Shown: positions 28,286 through 38,206 of the stretch, piece by piece | How positions within the stretch are numbered: position 1 is the first letter of the stretch | Layout: each line of letters opens with the position of its first letter | Assembly (NCBI RefSeq): GCF_900406815.1 | Contig: NZ_OVCN01000002.1 | Coordinates: 151,478-215,477 of the forward strand | Direction: 5' to 3' | DNA length: 64,000 bases | Origin: Acinetobacter haemolyticus | Lineage (GTDB): Bacteria > Pseudomonadota > Gammaproteobacteria > Pseudomonadales > Moraxellaceae | Notes under the pieces: model-generated | What the model saw: the letters and a program-made list of their open reading frames with translations, nothing else | Databases searched by the model: none | What the model was told of the DNA's origin: nothing | Made by a program: the position numbers and the translations under genes

Positions 28286-29578
28286 TTATTGTTTAAATTT
28301 TTCGATAAAAAATGGCGCCAACTCAGCTAAGCTCACTTGGGACTGTTCAGCCGTTGCAAGTTCCTTCACTACAAGTTGCTGAGATTCCCATTCTCGCTCG
28401 CCCAAAATCACGGCATAAACAGCACCAGATTGATCCGCCTTCTTCATTTGGCTTTTCATGCTCCCTTGAGAGCCAGTTTTGAGACGAATTGTGCTGTTGG
28501 CAGCTTCCAATTGATCACGAATTTGCTCAGCCAACACCAATGCTTTGGCTTGATAAGCTGGTTCTGCCAAGAGGAATACTTCACAATCACGCGTAATTTT
28601 AGTCTGCTCTACTTGCTCAAGTAATAACAGCAAACGCTCCATTCCCATCGCAAAACCAACCGCAGGCACAGATTGATCTGCCTTGCCTTTTAGCTGTCCA
28701 ACCAAGCCATCATAACGACCGCCTGCACACACCGTTCCTTGAGAACCCAACATCGTGGTCGTCCACTCAAACACTGTTTTGTTGTAGTAATCTAAACCAC
28801 GTACGAGCTTTTGGTTAATCACAAACTCAACGCCAGCATCGGTTAAGTATTGCTGTAGTTGTTGGAAATGATTAAGCGAATCTTCTTTTAGGAAATCATG
28901 CAATTTAGGTGCATTTTCTAAAATCTTTTGTGTTGATTCGATTTTAGAATCCAAAATACGCAGAGGATTAGTGCTTAATCGGCGTTGTGAGTCTTCATCC
29001 AACTGATCTTTGTGTTGATTCAGGAACTCAACCAATGCGGCGCGGTATTCAGCACGCTCATCCGTTTCACCTAAAGTGTTTAATTCTAAACGTACATTTT
29101 CCGCCATTCCCATACGTTTCCACAAACGTGCAGTCATGAGAATAATTTCAGCATCAATATCAGGCGTTGCAACACCAAAAGTTTCTACACCGAATTGATG
29201 GAATTGACGATAACGTCCTTTTTGCGGTTTTTCATAACGGAACATTGGTCCCACATACCACACTCGTGGCGCAGCGCCACGAAGTAAGTTGTGTTCTAAC
29301 ATTGCACGTACACAACCCGCTGTCCCTTCTGGACGTAAGGTCAATGACTCTGGTGGTGTTCCCTTATCGAAAAAGGTATACATTTCCTTTTCGACAATAT
29401 CAGTCGCATCACCAATAGCACGTTTGAATAAACCTGTTTGCTCAACGATAGGCAAACGGATTTGCTGATAACCATAAGCATCCATTAAAGATGCCAATTG
29501 TTGTTCTAGACTTCTCCAAGCCGCAGTTTGCGTTGGAAGGATGTCATTAAAACCTTTGATAGCGACGATTGAACTCAT
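28286..29578 (-). CDS. hisS: Histidyl-tRNA synthetase
   Basis: 430 residues, class II synthetase. Motif 2 reads [19 protein letters not shown]. The histidine-specific blocks [15 protein letters not shown] and CAGGRYDGL are present, as is motif 3 [13 protein letters not shown]. The C-terminal anticodon-binding domain follows. It charges tRNA-His in the cytoplasm. The start codon overlaps the ispG stop by four bases, which indicates translational coupling. Confidence 0.97.
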   Translation of the reverse strand: MSSIVAIKGFNDILPTQTAAWRSLEQQLASLMDAYGYQQIRLPIVEQTGLFKRAIGDATDIVEKEMYTFFDKGTPPESLTLRPEGTAGCVRAMLEHNLLRGAAPRVWYVGPMFRYEKPQKGRYRQFHQFGVETFGVATPDIDAEIILMTARLWKRMGMAENVRLELNTLGETDERAEYRAALVEFLNQHKDQLDEDSQRRLSTNPLRILDSKIESTQKILENAPKLHDFLKEDSLNHFQQLQQYLTDAGVEFVINQKLVRGLDYYNKTVFEWTTTMLGSQGTVCAGGRYDGLVGQLKGKADQSVPAVGFAMGMERLLLLLEQVEQTKITRDCEVFLLAEPAYQAKALVLAEQIRDQLEAANSTIRLKTGSQGSMKSQMKKADQSGAVYAVILGEREWESQQLVVKELATAEQSQVSLAELAPFFIEKFKQ

Positions 29579-30690
29579 GATGAACTACGAATAATTTCTT
29601 TAGATTTGGCTTCTTCAAGCTCTTGAACACGTTGACGAACCATTGTTTCAATTTCATCAACCAACTGATTGGTGTCAATTAAATGACTTTTTTCACCATT
29701 TCGATAGACCAGCGAACGCGGTGATGCGCCTACAATTCCGATATCAGCTTCTTTAGCCTCACCAGGACCGTTCACTTTACATCCGATAACCGATACATCC
29801 ATCGGAGTACGAATATCCTCTAAACGCTCTTCCAAAGCTTGCATTACTTGGATCACATTAAACTCTTGGCGTGAACAGCTTGGGCAAGCAATAAAGTTAA
29901 TGCCATTTGAACGTAAACCCAATGATTTTAAAATATCGAAACCAATTTTAATCTCATCTTCGGGTTCAGCAGCCAAGGAAATACGCATGGTATCTCCAAT
30001 GCCTTCCATTAATAGTCCGCCAAGCGCAATCGCTGATTTCACTGTACCAGTACGATAGATGCCTGCCTCAGTTACACCGAGATGCAATGGATTATCAATC
30101 TGTTGTGACAACAAACGATAAGCATCCATGGTTAAAAATACATTTGATGCTTTCACACTCACTTTGAATTCGTGAAAATTTAAGCGATCTAGAATATCAA
30201 TATGACGCATCGCAGACTCAAGCAATGCTTGCCCAGTTGGTTCGCCATACTTGATTTGCAGGTCTTTTTCCAAAGAACCGCCATTTACACCAATTCGAAT
30301 CGAAATCCCATGATGTTTTGCCGCTGCAACCACTTCACGTACTTTCTGATCCGAACCAATGTTTCCCGGATTGATACGCAAGCAATCAGCACCATAATCA
30401 GCGACCGCTAATGCAATACGATGATCAAAATGAATATCAGCTACCAAAGGCACAGAAACACGTTTGCGTATGGCACCAAAGGCTTCTGCTGCTTCCATTG
30501 ATGGGACAGAAACACGCATAATGTCCGCGCCTGCATCTGCACAGCGTTGGATTTGCGCAACCGTTGCATCGACATCACAGGTTTCAGTATTGGTCATGCT
30601 CTGCACACTAATGGGAGCATCACCACCGACATACACCGACCCCACACGGATTTTTCGTGTTGGACGACGCTTAATTGGGTTCACGATCAT
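29575..30690 (-). CDS. ispG: 4-hydroxy-3-methylbut-2-enyl-diphosphate synthase (IspG/GcpE)
   Basis: 371 residues. An N-terminal TIM barrel ([34 protein letters not shown]) is joined to a 4Fe-4S domain with the three cysteines CPSC and GCKVNGPGE. The enzyme reduces methylerythritol cyclodiphosphate in the MEP isoprenoid pathway. Length is typical of bacterial IspG. It lies between rodZ (21 bases) and hisS (four-base overlap), the usual order. Confidence 0.97.
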   Translation of the reverse strand: MIVNPIKRRPTRKIRVGSVYVGGDAPISVQSMTNTETCDVDATVAQIQRCADAGADIMRVSVPSMEAAEAFGAIRKRVSVPLVADIHFDHRIALAVADYGADCLRINPGNIGSDQKVREVVAAAKHHGISIRIGVNGGSLEKDLQIKYGEPTGQALLESAMRHIDILDRLNFHEFKVSVKASNVFLTMDAYRLLSQQIDNPLHLGVTEAGIYRTGTVKSAIALGGLLMEGIGDTMRISLAAEPEDEIKIGFDILKSLGLRSNGINFIACPSCSRQEFNVIQVMQALEERLEDIRTPMDVSVIGCKVNGPGEAKEADIGIVGASPRSLVYRNGEKSHLIDTNQLVDEIETMVRQRVQELEEAKSKEIIRSSS

Positions 30691-30711
30691 CGTATAGCTA
30701 CCTATTTAGCA

Positions 30712-31506
30712 TTAGCGAGATAAACGGAATTCAGCTTTACCATTCACTGTATAAGGACGCAATGAAATCTGTTCTTGATTTAAACTTAATGTTACGGCAG
30801 TCGCATCATCTAAGCGAATTTGAAATGGTGATTCACCATTCAAATTTAATGTTGACGCTTGGCGACCTGTCGCAAGGACTTTACCCGTTGCATCAACGAT
30901 ATTAATTGATGTCGGACGACTAAAGTTCAACTCTAACTGATCTCCCGATGTGGCAGCAGTATTAGCCATCGGTAAGATCTCAATATCAGAATTGGTTATC
31001 TTTGGAATATCGGCTTCATCTTTGCTGCTACTTGATGACCAGTTTTGTACAGCCATAACGGCTAACCAGCCTAGCAACAGTACAACAGCCAAAATCACCA
31101 GACGTTTTAACCATTTACGATTACGTACACTTTTCGAACCCGCCAATTTACCCATGGTTTTAATCGGTGAGTTATTCAAGGCATGACTGGCTTTGAGACC
31201 CGTATCATTGACATAAATTTCATCAAAGCGTTGAATAATCGCACTTGCATCAGCATTTAAGTATTTTGCATATGCTCGATAATAACCTTTAATAAAAGTC
31301 GCCTCAGGCAAAGCGGTATATTCATCCTGCTCTAATGCTGTCAAAGTTTTGACTGGCATATTCAATACGCTTGCAATTTCTTCAAGTTCTTTCTTTTGTG
31401 CAATACGAATTTGACGCAAATACTCACCAGGTCGTTGAATATTTCCTAATGTTGACGATGGCGAGGTTGAGCCAGTTGGCTGATGTGAATTTGGATTTAT
31501 TTCCAT
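30712..31506 (-). CDS. rodZ: Cytoskeleton protein RodZ
   Basis: 264 residues. Residues 26-100 form the RodZ helix-turn-helix domain that binds MreB (GEYLRQIRIAQKKELEEIASVLNMP, FIKGYYRAYAKYLN). A juxtamembrane basic stretch and one membrane helix at about 134-154 follow, then a periplasmic DUF4115 domain in the last 80 residues (VDATGKVLATGRQ...LNGESPFQIRLDDA). RodZ links MreB to the cell-wall elongation machinery. It overlaps pilF by ten bases and so sits in a single operon with pilF and ispG. Confidence 0.92.
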   Translation of the reverse strand: MEINPNSHQPTGSTSPSSTLGNIQRPGEYLRQIRIAQKKELEEIASVLNMPVKTLTALEQDEYTALPEATFIKGYYRAYAKYLNADASAIIQRFDEIYVNDTGLKASHALNNSPIKTMGKLAGSKSVRNRKWLKRLVILAVVLLLGWLAVMAVQNWSSSSSKDEADIPKITNSDIEILPMANTAATSGDQLELNFSRPTSINIVDATGKVLATGRQASTLNLNGESPFQIRLDDATAVTLSLNQEQISLRPYTVNGKAEFRLSR

Positions 31507-32297
31507 ACGGCCTCAGTACTGTACTGTAATTGCAAATAACGTTGATATTCTGGACTATCAGGAAATAAAGCGCGTAATTGGTTGACTAACACTTGCATTC
31601 CTAACTGATCCGCATTCGCTCGAGCAATGCGTATCCCGATCCAAAGTGCTCTAGCACCTTGATTGCGCTGCCCCACGCTCCGAACATATTGTTCATATAA
31701 CTGGGATGCATCTCTATTGTTTTGTTGCAAATAGAAAATTTCCGACAACTCTAACATTGAAATGGTTGCATTTCGATTTGCTTGCAGCGCTTGTTTGAAT
31801 GATTTTTCAGCATTCGTCACATCGCCCAATAATAAATAGATTCGCCCTAGGTTTTCCAGTGATTGAAACCGTTGATCATAACCCAAGGTTGCGCCAGCAC
31901 GAGTAAACTGCTCAATCGCTTCATTATAACGCTGCATTTGATATAAATATGTACCGTAATTATTACGCGCTTGAGCATTGTCTGGCTCTGATGAAATCGC
32001 ACGCTTAAAATAAGCATCTGCTTTTTCCATATTGAGCTTACTTCCCTCTTGTTGAAGCAAAATGCCCATCATCATATTGGCATTTGCATCACGGGAATTC
32101 AATTTCAGCGCTTGGTCAAGAGAACGCTTGGCAGAATCCAAATCACGATTACGAATATATTCGGCAGCCAATTGGGTGCGAACCTGAACGGCTTTTTCTG
32201 GATCTTTCGTAGATGGTGTCGATTGGCAAGCTGTTAAACCGCCTGCCATAAGTACAACTGTTATCGCTATAGTCGTTTTTAGTCGAGTTGTATTCAA
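31497..32297 (-). CDS. pilF: Type IV pilus biogenesis lipoprotein PilF/PilW
   Basis: 266 residues if the TTG at 32297 is the start, eight bases after a GGGG site. This gives a clean lipoprotein signal ending VLMAGGLTAC and avoids overlap with rlmN. The open frame continues to 32366 inside rlmN, which is unlikely to be used. The mature part has about six TPR repeats (for example YIRNRDLDSAKRSLDQALKL and YNEAIEQFTRAG). PilF is an outer-membrane lipoprotein needed for PilQ secretin assembly and twitching motility. The rlmN-pilF-rodZ-ispG order is conserved among pseudomonads and relatives. Confidence 0.9.
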   Translation of the reverse strand: MNTTRLKTTIAITVVLMAGGLTACQSTPSTKDPEKAVQVRTQLAAEYIRNRDLDSAKRSLDQALKLNSRDANANMMMGILLQQEGSKLNMEKADAYFKRAISSEPDNAQARNNYGTYLYQMQRYNEAIEQFTRAGATLGYDQRFQSLENLGRIYLLLGDVTNAEKSFKQALQANRNATISMLELSEIFYLQQNNRDASQLYEQYVRSVGQRNQGARALWIGIRIARANADQLGMQVLVNQLRALFPDSPEYQRYLQLQYSTEAVWK

Positions 32298-32314
32298 CGC
32301 ATTATCCCCAAGTT

Positions 32315-33550
32315 TTATCCTTGTGTGCGCAAAATTTCTTGTCGCTGCGCCACTTTCTTTTTCCATTGTTCAGCACGACGAGTTCGGTCAGCAACTTGCC
32401 CTACCAATTGACCACACGCAGCATCAATATCATCACCACGTGTCTGACGAATCGTACACACAAATCCTGCATCAGACAAAGTTTTTTGGAAAGCAATAAT
32501 TCGATTACGGCTAGAACGCCCATACGGGGCATGCGGAAATGGGTTAAATGGAATAAGGTTGATTTTACTTGGTAAATTTTTTAACAATTTAAGTAGCTGT
32601 TGAGCATGCTCTGGCTGGTCATTTACCCCATCCAACATCACATATTCAATAGTGACATGACGGCGCGCACTTTCATTGCCATCTTTAGCGAGATAACGCT
32701 GACAAGCAGCGATCAATTGTTGTAATGGATATTTTTTATTAATCGGTACCAATTCATTACGCAACTCATCATTCGGTGCATGTAATGAAATTGCCAATGC
32801 CACATCAATATCTTGCGCCAATTGATCAATCTTAGGCACCACGCCAGATGTAGATAAGGTTACACGACGTTTTGACATACCATAAGCAAAGTCATCCAGC
32901 ATCAACTGCATTGAACTCAATACCGCATCATAATTGAGTAATGGTTCACCCATACCCATCATCACGACATTGGTTACAGTACGTTCGCGCTCAGCAACAG
33001 GCACATCCTCCATATAGGAATAGTTTGCCATCCAAAGCTGACCAATAATTTCCGCTGGTGTCAAATCACGCTGAAAGCCTTGCTTGCCTGTTGAACAGAA
33101 CGAACAATCCAGTGCACAACCAACTTGTGACGAGATACATAAGGTTTTACGCGCGCCCGTTTTATCTTCGGCAGGAATCAAGACAGTTTCAACCAATGAA
33201 CCCTCACCATCGCCGACACGGAACACCCACTTACGGGTACCATCTTTTGAGTAATTGCGATGTACTACCTCAGGTGCTTTGATTTCACAAATTTTTTCTA
33301 ATTTTTCACGTAACTTGCCTGAGATATTGGTCATCTCAGCAAAATCAGTAACAAAATATTGATGAATCCATTTCATCACCTGACCAGCGCGAAACTTTTT
33401 TTCGCCCAAGTCTTCGAAGAACTTTTCTAATTCTGCACGTGACATGCCCAGTAAATTGACTTTATTGTCAGCAGCATGAACCACAGGCATAGAAACAGAC
33501 TGTTGTTTTTCATCTAAATTTTCGGATGAAACGACCACTGCAGAACTCAT
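32315..33550 (-). CDS. rlmN: Dual-specificity 23S rRNA/tRNA adenine-C2 methyltransferase RlmN
   Basis: 411 residues from the ATG at 33550, which lies nine bases from TTTAGG; the ATG at 33556 is too near that site. A radical-SAM enzyme with the cluster cysteines in [19 protein letters not shown], and a C-terminal catalytic Cys in DIDAACGQL. It methylates A2503 of 23S rRNA and A37 of several tRNAs. The first 25 residues are longer than in Escherichia coli and look disordered. It is the first gene of the run that continues with pilF. Confidence 0.96.
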   Translation of the reverse strand: MSSAVVVSSENLDEKQQSVSMPVVHAADNKVNLLGMSRAELEKFFEDLGEKKFRAGQVMKWIHQYFVTDFAEMTNISGKLREKLEKICEIKAPEVVHRNYSKDGTRKWVFRVGDGEGSLVETVLIPAEDKTGARKTLCISSQVGCALDCSFCSTGKQGFQRDLTPAEIIGQLWMANYSYMEDVPVAERERTVTNVVMMGMGEPLLNYDAVLSSMQLMLDDFAYGMSKRRVTLSTSGVVPKIDQLAQDIDVALAISLHAPNDELRNELVPINKKYPLQQLIAACQRYLAKDGNESARRHVTIEYVMLDGVNDQPEHAQQLLKLLKNLPSKINLIPFNPFPHAPYGRSSRNRIIAFQKTLSDAGFVCTIRQTRGDDIDAACGQLVGQVADRTRRAEQWKKKVAQRQEILRTQG

Positions 33551-33614
33551 GAACATTTACCTAAACAATATCAGCGCTAAATATGCTGTGTATTCTTTAC
33601 ACAACACAATTTAT

Positions 33615-33655
33615 AAAAAATAAAAAACCAGATAAGTAGTATACCACTTATCTGG
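33615..33655 (-). terminator. Rho-independent terminator of ndk
   Basis: A perfect 10-base-pair stem (ccagataagt / acttatctgg) with an eight-base loop. On the minus strand it is followed by a run of six T. It lies 16 bases past the ndk stop. Confidence 0.92.
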
Positions 33656-33670
33656 CTTGAATACTTTGGA

Positions 33671-34102
33671 TTAACGAGTGCGTGGGCAGATCTCGTTATC
33701 AGCAAAGAAGTAAGCGATTTCACGCTCAGCAGAAGCAACTGAGTCAGAACCGTGAGCAGCATTTTCATCGATGCTTACAGCAAAATCAGCACGGATCGTA
33801 CCAGGTGCAGCTTCTTTAGGGTTTGTCGCACCTAAGATTTCACGGTGAGCAAGAACTGCATTTTCACCTTCAAGAACTGAAACAACAACTGGACCAGAAG
33901 TCATGAAAGCAACTAAATCACCAAAGAAACCACGTTCTTTGTGCTCAGCATAGAAACCCTCAGCATCTGATTGAGAAAGGTGTTTCATTTTAGTTGCAAC
34001 GATTTTTAAACCCGCTTTTTCAAAACGAGCAAAGATATCGCCGATGTGGTTTTTAGAAACTGCATCTGGTTTAACAATAGATAAAGTACGTTCAATCGCC
34101 AT
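33671..34102 (-). CDS. ndk: Nucleoside diphosphate kinase
   Basis: 143 residues, the normal length. The family start [14 protein letters not shown], the active-site HGSDS region with its neighbouring histidine ([16 protein letters not shown]), and [17 protein letters not shown] are all intact. It transfers the gamma-phosphate between nucleoside tri- and diphosphates in the cytoplasm. GGAG lies six bases before the ATG. Between the start and iscX, a TATAAT-like box occurs at 34145-34150 on the minus strand and may be the -10 box of the ndk promoter; the -35 region is poor. Confidence 0.97.
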   Translation of the reverse strand: MAIERTLSIVKPDAVSKNHIGDIFARFEKAGLKIVATKMKHLSQSDAEGFYAEHKERGFFGDLVAFMTSGPVVVSVLEGENAVLAHREILGATNPKEAAPGTIRADFAVSIDENAAHGSDSVASAEREIAYFFADNEICPRTR

Positions 34103-34211
34103 GATTGGCTCCCATTATGGTCTAAACATTAAAAAATTTGCCGCATTATACCGATGTCATCGCCAATAATCAGCTGGAATCTGTAAAAGTTCCACGATTT
34201 CAGATGAATTT

Positions 34212-34412
34212 CTAACGAACTTCGTCCAACCACGCCATTTGAATCGCTTCTAATAAGCCTTCAGTTGATTTGTTTGGATCATCATTAAAGTCTGGCAATG
34301 CACATACCCACGCATGTAAATCAGTAAAACGAATCCATTGCGGATCGACATCAGGATGTGCCTCAACCAATTCAATTGCGATATCGATCGTATCTGTCCA
34401 ACGTAAGCCCAT
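34212..34412 (-). CDS. iscX: Iron-sulfur cluster assembly protein IscX
   Basis: 66 residues from the ATG at 34412 (MGLRWTDTIDIAIEL); a longer frame to 34457 lacks a ribosome-binding site and was rejected. The compact acidic family sequence is complete: ALAE-like IDIAIELVEAHPDVDP, IRFTDLHAWVCALPDFNDDP and a terminal EAIQMAWLDE. IscX binds IscS and frataxin partners and tunes iron-sulfur cluster assembly. In Escherichia coli it closes the isc operon; here it stands beside ndk. Confidence 0.92.
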   Translation of the reverse strand: MGLRWTDTIDIAIELVEAHPDVDPQWIRFTDLHAWVCALPDFNDDPNKSTEGLLEAIQMAWLDEVR

Positions 34413-34496
34413 ATGACAACCTGAATAAAAAAATAGGATTATCCCGTACTTTAACAAATCATTCGATTTGAACGATAGCCCTATTCCCGAGATTCA

Positions 34497-35048
34497 CTAC
34501 AAAATAATATTCAAACTCGGTGCCAGTAAGATGATCGCACTTGCAACTGAGGCACCAATGACTGCACCCACAATCACATCACTTGGATAGTGTAAACCTA
34601 GTACCATCCGTGACAAGGCAATCAAGATCGTAAATGGGAGCATCAAAATCAAGAGTACAGGCTGGATATAACCCAATACAATCGTCACCATCACCGCATG
34701 TAACGTATGTCCTGATGGGAAACTAAAATGATCCAATGGTCGTTCACCCAATACAATGACTTGATGTACCTGATAAGGTCTTGGACGTGTGGTTTTATGT
34801 TTTAAAAATTTATAGATCAGTGTTCCAACGGAGCCTGCGAGAATTAAATACAGAATGTTTAGGCCGTATGCCAACCCTTGTGTTGCCCACACAGATAGCA
34901 ACATAACATACCAAAACGGCCCATCACCTAAACGACTGATTGTTTTAAAAAACAAGGCAACACGCTGTGAATGCGAGAGATGATTTAGGTATACACACCC
35001 TTTTAAATCAAGATCAAGTATTTTTATTTTTGCATTTTCAAATTTCAT
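34497..35048 (-). CDS. PAP2-family membrane phosphatase
   Basis: 183 residues with several membrane helices. The three phosphatase motifs are present: KHKTTRPRP (K-x6-RP), FPSGHTLHA (PSGH) and SRMVLGLHYPSDV (SR-x5-H-x3-D), so the enzyme is likely active at the membrane-periplasm interface on a lipid phosphate such as undecaprenyl or phosphatidyl phosphate. AGGAG precedes the ATG. It starts 23 bases after the stop of the glycosyltransferase gene on the same strand, which suggests they act on the same glycolipid pathway. The substrate is not known. Confidence 0.85.
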   Translation of the reverse strand: MKFENAKIKILDLDLKGCVYLNHLSHSQRVALFFKTISRLGDGPFWYVMLLSVWATQGLAYGLNILYLILAGSVGTLIYKFLKHKTTRPRPYQVHQVIVLGERPLDHFSFPSGHTLHAVMVTIVLGYIQPVLLILMLPFTILIALSRMVLGLHYPSDVIVGAVIGASVASAIILLAPSLNIIL

Positions 35049-35071
35049 AATCTTCTCCTATATGAGAATCG

Positions 35072-36388
35072 TTAGCTAGAAGTCATCAGGGACTCCTTGG
35101 CAACTTGATAAAGCGCTTGTTCTAATTGTTGTACAGGAAACTGCCAACTGGTTTCTTGCACGCTTTCACTGGCAAGCAAACCCATTTGTCTAAGTTGTGG
35201 GAGCGCAGGTAAATGACAAATAGATTGGATTAAATCATTGGTGTGTCCCAGTGGACTCAACCATCCAGTAACCTCATGTTTGACATGTTGATGAGCAGAG
35301 ACATAGTCGTAAGCAACTACTGGCAACCCACTCGCAATCGCTTCAAGCACAACATTTCCAAAGGTATCGGCTTGACTAGCAAAGGTAAAAACATCGGCAC
35401 TGGCATAAGCTTCTGATAACTCACGACCACTTAAACTTCCCATAAAGATCACATCATCTGACTGGGCCAGCTTCCCCAATCGAGCGCGATCTGGGCCATC
35501 ACCCACAATCACAAATTTTGAGTTAGTACCTTGTTGAGCCTGCAATGCATGGAAACTCTTAATTAAGACATCTACCTCTTTTTCAGGTGAGAGACGTCCG
35601 ACATATAACAAGACCCGAGTATGAGCATCCACACCCCATCGCTGGCGCAATTTTTGCGAACGATGTCTTGGCGAAAATTTATCTATATCTACCCCACGCC
35701 CAACAACAACCAATGGACAAGTCACACCAAAACCACGTAGAGCTTGCTCTGTATATTGGCTAGGTACACACGTCACATCAGTACTGTTATGAAACCAAGT
35801 GAGATAACGTTGGATGGGTTTAACCAAGAATGCCAAATCAAAAAAACGACTAAAATCATGAAAAGCGGAATGAAAACCACTTGATACAGCAATTTTTTTA
35901 GACTTTGCTGCTTGCAGCGCAGTTAAACCCAAAGGTCCTTCTGTCACAATATGCACCACATCTGGCGCAAATTTTTCAAATGCTTTAGACACTTTGAGAT
36001 ATTGGGGCCAACCGAATTGAACACTTGGATACTTCGGCACAGGTTGAGAAAATACCAAGCACTCCTGATCAGGATGGAACTCGGTACAGACATTTTTTTG
36101 TACAGGGCGTACCAGTAAAATCTTATGACCAAGACGCTGTAAACCCTGACACAATTGCATCATCGACATCGCCACACCATTAATTTCTGGTGGCCATGTT
36201 TCAGTCACGATCGCAATCCTCAGACGGGGACGAACAAGGTCTTGAAGTTCAGACAATTGATCTTGTTGATCTTTAAAATGCTTCCTTTTAAAGTAAAATT
36301 TTAAACTTTCAGGAAACTGTTCTTGCTTTAATAGAGATGTCGCGTATGTACTTTGCATATCGCCATCCATTTGTGTCGTTATTTTCAT
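35072..36388 (-). CDS. Glycosyltransferase family 4 protein
   Basis: 438 residues. After an atypical 50-residue N-terminus the GT-B fold starts with RIAIVTETWPPEINGVAMS. The C-terminal donor-binding half has LLYVGRLSPEKEVDVLIKSF, FVIVGDGPDRARL and the ExxxE-type SQADTFGNVVLEAIASGLPVVAYD. The pattern is close to GDP-mannose or UDP-sugar dependent alpha-transferases that glycosylate diacylglycerol or phosphatidylinositol (MgtA/GtfA type). Next to a PAP2 phosphatase, a glycolipid pathway is a reasonable inference. It is a soluble or peripheral inner-membrane enzyme. Confidence 0.85.
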   Translation of the reverse strand: MKITTQMDGDMQSTYATSLLKQEQFPESLKFYFKRKHFKDQQDQLSELQDLVRPRLRIAIVTETWPPEINGVAMSMMQLCQGLQRLGHKILLVRPVQKNVCTEFHPDQECLVFSQPVPKYPSVQFGWPQYLKVSKAFEKFAPDVVHIVTEGPLGLTALQAAKSKKIAVSSGFHSAFHDFSRFFDLAFLVKPIQRYLTWFHNSTDVTCVPSQYTEQALRGFGVTCPLVVVGRGVDIDKFSPRHRSQKLRQRWGVDAHTRVLLYVGRLSPEKEVDVLIKSFHALQAQQGTNSKFVIVGDGPDRARLGKLAQSDDVIFMGSLSGRELSEAYASADVFTFASQADTFGNVVLEAIASGLPVVAYDYVSAHQHVKHEVTGWLSPLGHTNDLIQSICHLPALPQLRQMGLLASESVQETSWQFPVQQLEQALYQVAKESLMTSS

Positions 36389-36454
36389 GCTTTAAGCATA
36401 AAAATATTTTTTGACACTTTAATGATCAATAGATGACAGTTTTTTGACAACTTC

Positions 36455-36492
36455 AGAATAAAAAATGCTTCACCTTTTTTGGGCGAAGCACA
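36455..36492 (-). terminator. Rho-independent terminator of apaH
   Basis: On the minus strand a 9-pair stem TGCTTCGCC / GGTGAAGCA (one G-U pair) with a short A-rich loop is followed by TTTTTT. It lies about 28 bases past the apaH stop. Confidence 0.8.
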
Positions 36493-36519
36493 ATTTAAGT
36501 AGAGAAAAATTCGTTCTGA

Positions 36520-37362
36520 CTACTCAGCCCAAGGATTTTCGACAGCAAACAACTGTTTATCTTCTAGACGATAAGCTACCAATTGATGTCCCCACACACA
36601 CCCCCCATCAATACTTTGGATATCATCATTGATACGTTTTGCGTGCAAGGCAGCCCAGTGGCCAAAAATCAGTTGGTGTGTTTTAGCAGCTTGACTTTCA
36701 TAATCGAACCACGGCTTGTAGCCCTCAGGCATTGGCGCATCCAAGCCCTCTTTAAACTCAAACTCTAACCGACCTTCCGCTGTCGTTAAACGCATACGGG
36801 TTAAATAGTTGGTAATACAACGTAAACGGGCCATACCCGTCAAGTCATCTGACCAAAGATCGGGCTGAGTGCCAAACATTTCAGCTAAAAATGCATCTAA
36901 GACCATTAAATCTTCATGACTAACTGCATCTTGCACTTCTTGCGCAAGTTCAGCTGTTTTTTCTGCTGACCAGATACAAGGTACACCCGCATGCGTCAAC
37001 ATCGTTTGAGGATTTGGAAATAAGCATAATGGTTGTTTACGCAACCAATCAATCAGCTCATCTCCATCAATCGCGTCAATCACCTCTTGAATTCGATCTT
37101 TGGCTTTGATTTTTTTGAAACCACGCGCAGAGGCAATTAACGACAGATCATGATTTCCTAAAATCGTCGCAGCCGCACCACGATCCGCCAGTTTTTTTAC
37201 AAAGCGTAAAGCACCAACTGAATCTTCACCGCGTGCAACCAAGTCCCCTGCAAACCAAATAAAATCCTGGTCGGGATCAAAACGAATTTCTTTCAATAAT
37301 GCTTTGAGTGCAGCAAAACAACCTTGCACATCACCAATCACATAGTTATAGCGTTTTGACAT
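36520..37362 (-). CDS. apaH: Symmetrical bis(5'-nucleosyl)-tetraphosphatase
   Basis: 280 residues. A metallophosphatase with GDVQGC near the N-terminus, GDLVARGEDS and GNHD, and later HAG and GHWAA for the metal site. It splits Ap4A to two ADP in the cytoplasm and influences stress responses and RNA 5'-end caps. Its start overlaps the rsmA stop by one base. The apaG gene that often stands between rsmA and apaH in Gammaproteobacteria is missing here. Confidence 0.95.
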   Translation of the reverse strand: MSKRYNYVIGDVQGCFAALKALLKEIRFDPDQDFIWFAGDLVARGEDSVGALRFVKKLADRGAAATILGNHDLSLIASARGFKKIKAKDRIQEVIDAIDGDELIDWLRKQPLCLFPNPQTMLTHAGVPCIWSAEKTAELAQEVQDAVSHEDLMVLDAFLAEMFGTQPDLWSDDLTGMARLRCITNYLTRMRLTTAEGRLEFEFKEGLDAPMPEGYKPWFDYESQAAKTHQLIFGHWAALHAKRINDDIQSIDGGCVWGHQLVAYRLEDKQLFAVENPWAE

Positions 37363-38174
37363 TAAGACACCATCTGATCAGAGAGAGCAACAAAGTCCGC
37401 TAAGCTTAAAGTTTCTGGGCGTGCCATTGGATCAACACCCGCTTTTTCAAAACCATCCTCAGCCAGCATGCCTTTTAAGCTGTTACGCAAAGTTTTTCGA
37501 CGTTGCGTGAACACATGGCTCACTAAGCGAGCCAACGCTTTTTCATCTTTCGCCACAATTGGTTTAGTTTCATAAGGCTCTAAACGGAAAACAGCAGAAG
37601 TTACTTTCGGCGGTGGATTAAATGATCCTGGTGGAACTTCAAATAGAAATGTCGGTTTACAATAATACTGAATCATTACAGACAAACGACCATATTCTTT
37701 GGTGTTAGGCACCGCCGTAATACGATCAACCACTTCTTTTTGCAACATGAAATGCATGTCTTTGACTTTGTCGCCAAATTCTAAAAGGTGGAATAATAAT
37801 GGCGTTGAAATGTTATAAGGTAAGTTACCCACCACTCTCAATGGGCGACCATCTTGAAACAGTTGGGTAAAGTCATACTTCAATGCATCTGCTTCAATAA
37901 TCGTCAAACGCTCAGGATGCGGCACACGACCCGGCAAACCTGCTGCCAGATCTCGATCCAGCTCAACCACGGTCAAAGCATCACACTCGCCAATCAGAGG
38001 AGATGTCAATGCTGCCAATCCTGGACCAATTTCCACAACATTATCGCCCGCACGCGGATTTACTGAGCGTACAATTTTGGCAATCACACGCTGATCATGT
38101 AAGAAGTTCTGACCAAAACGTTTTCGAGCCTGATGCCCTTCATCTTTAGGGTTTAGGGCATTAATTTGATACAT
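37362..38174 (-). CDS. rsmA: 16S rRNA dimethyladenosine transferase (KsgA)
   Basis: 270 residues. The methyltransferase fold shows the family N-terminal [11 protein letters not shown], the SAM loop [12 protein letters not shown] and the catalytic NLPYNIS. The C-terminal basic domain contains [17 protein letters not shown]. It dimethylates two adjacent adenosines of 16S rRNA (A1518/A1519) as a late 30S assembly step; loss gives kasugamycin resistance. It follows pdxA by 32 bases and couples to apaH. Confidence 0.96.
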   Translation of the reverse strand: MYQINALNPKDEGHQARKRFGQNFLHDQRVIAKIVRSVNPRAGDNVVEIGPGLAALTSPLIGECDALTVVELDRDLAAGLPGRVPHPERLTIIEADALKYDFTQLFQDGRPLRVVGNLPYNISTPLLFHLLEFGDKVKDMHFMLQKEVVDRITAVPNTKEYGRLSVMIQYYCKPTFLFEVPPGSFNPPPKVTSAVFRLEPYETKPIVAKDEKALARLVSHVFTQRRKTLRNSLKGMLAEDGFEKAGVDPMARPETLSLADFVALSDQMVS

Positions 38175-38206
38175 AATAATTCCAACGTGAATAATTTACT
38201 CGTGAA

